From Chitinophaga filiformis (GTDB lineage Bacteria > Bacteroidota > Bacteroidia > Chitinophagales > Chitinophagaceae), in contig NZ_CP095855.1 in NCBI RefSeq assembly GCF_023100805.1, positions 3,885,001 to 3,949,000 of the forward strand: a stretch of 64,000 bases of DNA, read 5' to 3'. The first letter of the stretch is position 1; each line of letters starts with the position of its first letter. The notes beneath the pieces are model-generated. The model did no database searches, was not told where the DNA came from, and was given only the letters and a program-made list of their open reading frames with translations. Shown here in pieces: positions 59,957 to 64,000 of this stretch. A program made the position numbers and the translations under genes.

Positions 59957-61147
59957 ATGAGGAAAAAAAAAGTACTGGTTGTTTTTGGCACGAGACCGGA
60001 AGCCATAAAAATGGCTCCATTGGTAAAAAGATTGATGAGCCATCCGGAGCAATTTGAAGTGATTGTATGTGTGACAGGACAGCATCGTGAGATGCTTGAC
60101 CAGGTGCTGAAGATCTTTGATATCACACCGGATTATGATCTGAATATTATGAAGCAGGGGCAGGACCTGACAGATGTAACCGTCAGGGTGCTGCAAGGTA
60201 TGAGAGATGTACTGAGTGAGGTGACGCCCGATATTGTGCTGGTACACGGCGATACAACAACATCCACCGCTGCCGCACTGGCGGCCTTTTACAGGCAGAT
60301 CCCGGTGGCGCATGTGGAGGCCGGACTGAGAACGCATAATATCTACAGTCCATGGCCGGAAGAAATGAACCGCAACCTCACAGGGCGCCTGGCCAGCTGT
60401 CATTTCGCACCAACGGAAACCGCCAGGCAGAACCTCCTGCGGGAAGGGGTGCCCGATGAAAGGATACATGTGACCGGCAATACGGTGATCGATGCACTTT
60501 ACCTGGTGCTGGACAGGGTGCTGACAGATGAACAGTTAAAACAGGAGACAGAGTGCGAGCTGGCGAAGATGGGCATCTCACGCGAGCTGATCAATGAATG
60601 GCAACTGAAAGATGGTAGCGCGGGCCGGCGGATGATACTGATAACAGGGCACCGCCGAGAGAATTTCGGTGACGGATTCCTGAATATCTGCAGTGCTATC
60701 AGAGAGCTGGCAGAGAAGCATAAGAACGTAGACTTTATTTACCCGGTACATCTTAATCCGAACGTAAGAAAGCCGGTAGCAGATGTACTACTGAATGAAC
60801 AGTTACCGAATGTGTTCATTATAGAGCCGCTGGAATACCTGCCTTTTATCTACCTGATGAACCGCAGTTATCTTATTCTCACCGATAGCGGAGGCATCCA
60901 GGAAGAGGCGCCGGGACTGGGTAAACCGGTACTGGTGATGAGGCATACCACTGAAAGGCCGGAAGCGGTGGCAGCGGGAACAGTGTCACTTGTAGGTACA
61001 GACAAAACAAAAATATACGAGTACGTTGATAGTCTTCTTACCAACCGCCAGGCATACGAAAGTATGTCGAATGCGGTAAACCCTTACGGGGATGGAAGAT
61101 CGTGCGAGAGGATAGTAGCGCACATAAATGAACTGGAAGCAATATGA
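59957..61147 (+). CDS. wecB: UDP-N-acetylglucosamine 2-epimerase (non-hydrolysing)
   Basis: This is a 396-residue GT-B-fold enzyme interconverting UDP-GlcNAc and UDP-ManNAc. Motifs seen are [51 protein letters not shown] and [19 protein letters not shown]. It is 12 bases after the dehydrogenase, so the pair may make UDP-ManNAcA for the repeat unit. Its stop overlaps the next start as ATGA. Confidence 0.95.
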   Translation: MRKKKVLVVFGTRPEAIKMAPLVKRLMSHPEQFEVIVCVTGQHREMLDQVLKIFDITPDYDLNIMKQGQDLTDVTVRVLQGMRDVLSEVTPDIVLVHGDTTTSTAAALAAFYRQIPVAHVEAGLRTHNIYSPWPEEMNRNLTGRLASCHFAPTETARQNLLREGVPDERIHVTGNTVIDALYLVLDRVLTDEQLKQETECELAKMGISRELINEWQLKDGSAGRRMILITGHRRENFGDGFLNICSAIRELAEKHKNVDFIYPVHLNPNVRKPVADVLLNEQLPNVFIIEPLEYLPFIYLMNRSYLILTDSGGIQEEAPGLGKPVLVMRHTTERPEAVAAGTVSLVGTDKTKIYEYVDSLLTNRQAYESMSNAVNPYGDGRSCERIVAHINELEAI

Positions 61148-62658
61148 ATCGCAGTGTGCTGATTTCAAGAGTGGCAGGCATTTTACCCGAAAAAGCGACT
61201 GGCTTCATTAAGGGGAACCTGAGCTCAGACCTTGCCAAAAAGGTGTCTTCGGGCATCATCTGGAGTTTTATCGGAACTATCGGCTCAAGACTGCTGATCT
61301 TTCTGACGTATGTGGCTATAGCCAGGATACTGAAGAAACAGGGCTTTGGAGAGCTGGGCATGATCCGGTCCACGGTAGATATGTTCTCAACATTTGCCGG
61401 GCTCGGGCTGGGTGTAACCGCAACGAAGTTTGTTTCTGAATATAGTGTGAAAGATAAGATCAAGGCAGGACGTATTATCAGAATGTCGTACCTGATCTCG
61501 TGGGTAACAGGTGTAGTGGTGGCCGGATTGATCTTTATTTATGCCAAACCGCTGGCATCTGTTTCTTTGAAATCGACAGAGCTGATCAGGGATCTGCAGC
61601 TGGGCGGACTTGCCATTCTCTTCTACTCTGTAAATGGTGTACAGAACGGTATACTGCTGGGGCTGGAAAAGTTTAAGAGCATTTCCAGGATCAACCTGAT
61701 CGGAGGCCTTATCAATATACCGGTGGCTATCGGGCTGTCGTGGTTCTTTGGCGTGGCGGGTGCTGTCATTGCTTTGGCGAGCAATGCCGTTGTGATCTGC
61801 ACCATCGGTTTTTTCGAAGTGAGAAAGGCGGCCAGGGCGTATGATATCAATGTGAATGAGACTGGTTTTACAAAGGAACTGAATGTACTGTTCTCTTACA
61901 GTCTGCCGGCGGTATTGAGCGGAGGACTGGTGTTGCCGGTGAACTGGTTTTGCAACGCCTTCCTGGTGGAGCTGCCGAATGGTTATCAGCAGCTGGGTAT
62001 CTATAATGCCGCCTTAAATATCATGCTGGTAGTAACGGTGATCAATGGCATGATAGGACAGGCTTTTTTACCATATGTGGTAAAAAACCTGGAGAATATG
62101 AACAAGAAGTTCGAGATGGCGAACAATTACCTGCCCTGGATCGTTGGCATCTTTATATCACTTCCGTTCATGTACGTTCCCGAGCTGGGCAACCTGCTGT
62201 TTGGTCGTGATTATGCCGGTGAGGCCCTGAAGAGCTCTATTGTACTGGTCATGTTCACCACTGTCATTGTTGCACATCGCCAGGGCATAGCGCGGAACTT
62301 CACGGCCAGAGGGTACATGTGGTGGAGCCTGATCACAAATGTTGTATGGGGCGTAATGGCCCTCGTCAGCATGCAGTTCCTGAAACACTATGGCGCCATC
62401 GGGCGTTCCGCTGCTTACGCAATTGCCTATTTTCTGAACACGCTTGTGTTCATCCCGTTCTATACCTCGAGAAAGTTGTGCGAAAAGGACTTTGTCTGGT
62501 CGTTCGAAAGTATATCAATATGGCTGCTGATCCTGTTTTCGGCAGCGCTGATGATCTTTACTGAGATCGCGATCGCATTGAGAATATTCATATTACTATC
62601 TGTGTTGGGAGCAATAGTTTTTTTTCTGATCAGGACATTTAAGCGACATACTGCTTAA
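61144..62658 (+). CDS. Polysaccharide flippase (Wzx/MATE-like)
   Basis: The 504-residue protein has about twelve to fourteen hydrophobic helices with the polysaccharide-transporter pattern ([59 protein letters not shown]). It would flip the undecaprenyl-linked repeat unit to the periplasm. It is translationally coupled to wecB by the ATGA overlap. Its presence points to a Wzy-dependent route, but no Wzy polymerase gene is recognised before the right edge. Confidence 0.9.
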   Translation: MNRSVLISRVAGILPEKATGFIKGNLSSDLAKKVSSGIIWSFIGTIGSRLLIFLTYVAIARILKKQGFGELGMIRSTVDMFSTFAGLGLGVTATKFVSEYSVKDKIKAGRIIRMSYLISWVTGVVVAGLIFIYAKPLASVSLKSTELIRDLQLGGLAILFYSVNGVQNGILLGLEKFKSISRINLIGGLINIPVAIGLSWFFGVAGAVIALASNAVVICTIGFFEVRKAARAYDINVNETGFTKELNVLFSYSLPAVLSGGLVLPVNWFCNAFLVELPNGYQQLGIYNAALNIMLVVTVINGMIGQAFLPYVVKNLENMNKKFEMANNYLPWIVGIFISLPFMYVPELGNLLFGRDYAGEALKSSIVLVMFTTVIVAHRQGIARNFTARGYMWWSLITNVVWGVMALVSMQFLKHYGAIGRSAAYAIAYFLNTLVFIPFYTSRKLCEKDFVWSFESISIWLLILFSAALMIFTEIAIALRIFILLSVLGAIVFFLIRTFKRHTA

Positions 62659-62724
62659 TGAGCAGGGTATCGCGAGGTGTATGATCAATGTTAATCAAGA
62701 GAATCGGCGAACTAAATTTTTATG

Positions 62725-62792
62725 AACTATGTTCAATACAGACCTATATGCGAGCGGCCTCATTGGCTAAATACCCTTTGTTGAACATAGTT
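62725..62792. repeat. 12-bp perfect inverted repeat between wzx and the pyruvyl transferase gene
   Basis: AACTATGTTCAA (62725-62736) and its exact complement (62781-62792) flank 44 bases that contain a -7-like TACCCTTTG (62772-62780). The arms could form a hairpin in RNA or, less likely, border an invertible promoter as in Bacteroides capsule loci; those known repeats are longer. Confidence 0.5.
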
Positions 62793-62808
62793 TGTTAATT
62801 GTTATACC

Positions 62809-63939
62809 ATGGGAAAAAATGTTGTAGTAAAAGGTGCATACGGCGAAGCGAACTTTGGAGATGATGCTTTAATGTGTACAATAGAAAATTTCTTTATAAC
62901 GAATGATCTGAGTCTGAATGTTGATTTTTGTGGCAGCTCGAGCGATTACTGCCAGCGCTTACTGAGGAAGTCGGGATATGTAGACGCAAATGACAATAAG
63001 AGAACGGCGGTTGATGTATTGATCTATGGCGGAGGAACACAGTTCTTTTTATTTAACTCGAATAAAGGTGGGTTCTATCTGAAGCTATTCTGGAAGTTGC
63101 TGACAGATAACCCGGCACTACTTGTAAAAAAGGTCATCAACAAGTTCGCGCCGCCACCGCCGGTACCGGCCAAGAAATCGGTAGGGCTGGGACTTGGACT
63201 AGGGCCCTTCAATCCTGAGAACGACAGGATAGAGCAGGTGAAAACACTGGTGGGGCAGATGGACCTGTTGTACGTGAGGGACGACACTTCGTTGTCATAT
63301 TGTAAGGATTGGGGATATGAAGCAGTGAATGAAGGCGCAGATATCTGTTATTCCAGCTTTCTGAATTACGATAAAGCTGTGGCCAAAAATGGAGTAGATC
63401 ATCACAACGGGCAAAAGCGTAAGAAGATAGGAGTAATAGTGAGGGACTGGCGATATGAAAATGGTGGTAATGCATACCAGGACACTTTGCTGAAAATGGT
63501 GGACGAGCAAAAGGATGCCGGTTATGAGTTTACGTTCATTATTTTCTCCAGCCTGCGCGATGTGGAATGGAAGAAGCTCATCACCGAAAGAGGGTATCCC
63601 TGTCTTGAATGGGACCCGTTTAAAAGCCGTATAGAACATTTTATGGACAAGCTGGATGCGTTTGATGGGTTTATAACAGCGCGCTACCACGGAGGCGTAA
63701 TGGCCTCGCTGCTGAATAAACCTGTTGTGTGCATTGGCATAGAGCCCAAGCTGGGCATACTGACCCAACAGGTCAAAGGTTTCAGACTGTGGGATATGCC
63801 CTTCCGGGCGGATGACCTGCGACAGGCCATGAAAGTATTTGACGAAAAGGATTTTGATTGTTCCGATTCAGTGAACACATTAAGAAAAAAGGCAGACGCA
63901 ATGTTTGATTCATTACACCAGTATTTATGTGAGCTGTAA
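62809..63939 (+). CDS. Polysaccharide pyruvyl transferase-family protein
   Basis: The 376-residue protein begins MGKNVVVKGAYGEANFGDDA, the conserved family N-terminus. Further motifs are LIYGGGTQFF, SVGLGLGLGPF, LLYVRDDTSLSYCKDWGYEA and FITARYHGGVMASLLNKPVV. Such enzymes add pyruvate ketals to sugars of exopolysaccharides. The position after wzx supports surface glycan modification. It is separated from wzx by 150 bases with an inverted repeat. Confidence 0.9.
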   Translation: MGKNVVVKGAYGEANFGDDALMCTIENFFITNDLSLNVDFCGSSSDYCQRLLRKSGYVDANDNKRTAVDVLIYGGGTQFFLFNSNKGGFYLKLFWKLLTDNPALLVKKVINKFAPPPPVPAKKSVGLGLGLGPFNPENDRIEQVKTLVGQMDLLYVRDDTSLSYCKDWGYEAVNEGADICYSSFLNYDKAVAKNGVDHHNGQKRKKIGVIVRDWRYENGGNAYQDTLLKMVDEQKDAGYEFTFIIFSSLRDVEWKKLITERGYPCLEWDPFKSRIEHFMDKLDAFDGFITARYHGGVMASLLNKPVVCIGIEPKLGILTQQVKGFRLWDMPFRADDLRQAMKVFDEKDFDCSDSVNTLRKKADAMFDSLHQYLCEL

Positions 63940-64000
63940 ATTCTTATAATGAAAGGACCTGCAGTAATAAAGTGATAAAACTAACCACGATAAATGAAAG
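63940..64000 (+). other. Right edge, no complete gene
   Basis: The last 61 bases hold no open gene of any length. An ATG at 63994 near the edge could begin the next exopolysaccharide gene, but only two codons are visible. Confidence 0.3.

Overview
The window looks like a chromosomal segment of a Bacteroidota bacterium, most likely a Chitinophaga-like member of the Chitinophagaceae. The evidence is the gene families (CarboxypepD_reg-like outer-membrane barrel, GT3-like glycogen synthase fused to a phosphorylase, tandem two-domain universal stress proteins, Wza/Wzc-type exopolysaccharide genes), the frequent TAnnTTTG promoter boxes typical of this phylum, and generally weak Shine-Dalgarno sequences. 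I saw no rRNA, tRNA, CRISPR array, insertion sequence or prophage.

Layout. 1-6.1 kb: a lipid A-type acyltransferase facing the sbcD-sbcC nuclease pair. 6.2-12.6 kb: an outer-membrane barrel protein, a two-component system (histidine kinase and OmpR-type regulator) and a divergent LtaS-like membrane sulfatase/phosphotransferase. 12.6-45.9 kb: a large stress/dormancy-type island. It holds two P-type cation ATPases, two zinc alcohol dehydrogenases, a LOG-family protein, a flavin-binding PPOX protein, five tandem-domain universal stress proteins, a PolX DNA polymerase, PEP synthase, Hsp20, a receiver-CRP fusion regulator, a glycogen synthase-phosphorylase fusion with its debranching enzyme, a CBS-containing site-2 protease, an L,D-transpeptidase, a PfkB kinase and a YdcF protein. 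46-52.4 kb: ordinary accessory genes (quinone-type oxidoreductase, AraC regulator, DUF4142 lipoprotein, ArsR-SRPBCC-DoxX operon, GntR regulator, small zinc-ribbon protein) plus non-coding stretches that may hold decayed genes. 53.3-64 kb: a co-directional exopolysaccharide locus (dehydratase, Wza, Wzc, UDP-sugar dehydrogenase, UDP-GlcNAc 2-epimerase, Wzx flippase, pyruvyl transferase), continuing past the right edge.

Main finding. Upstream of many transcription units in the 18-45 kb island I see one promoter architecture: a CRP/FNR-like palindrome TGAY-N4-RTCA (or a near match), then 23 bases, then a TAnnTTTG -7 box. This fixed geometry occurs before PPOX, DUF2892/USP, the PolX-USP-USP-PEP synthase-ATPase operon, hsp20, USP, pfkB and the L,D-transpeptidase, and with one base of spacing change before another USP and ydcF. 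The site centre falls near -41, as for a class II CRP-type activator. The island encodes one fitting regulator, a receiver + cyclic-nucleotide-fold + CRP-HTH protein whose recognition helix keeps the Glu and Arg that read TGA in CRP/FNR. The gene content resembles the mycobacterial DosR dormancy regulon (Hsp20, PfkB, USPs, P-type ATPase, CBS site-2 protease), so this may be an independently wired Bacteroidota dormancy regulon.

A second notable point is that the PolX protein keeps its three polymerase aspartates while almost all metal ligands of its PHP nuclease domain are replaced. All assignments come from reading the sequence; no database search was run.
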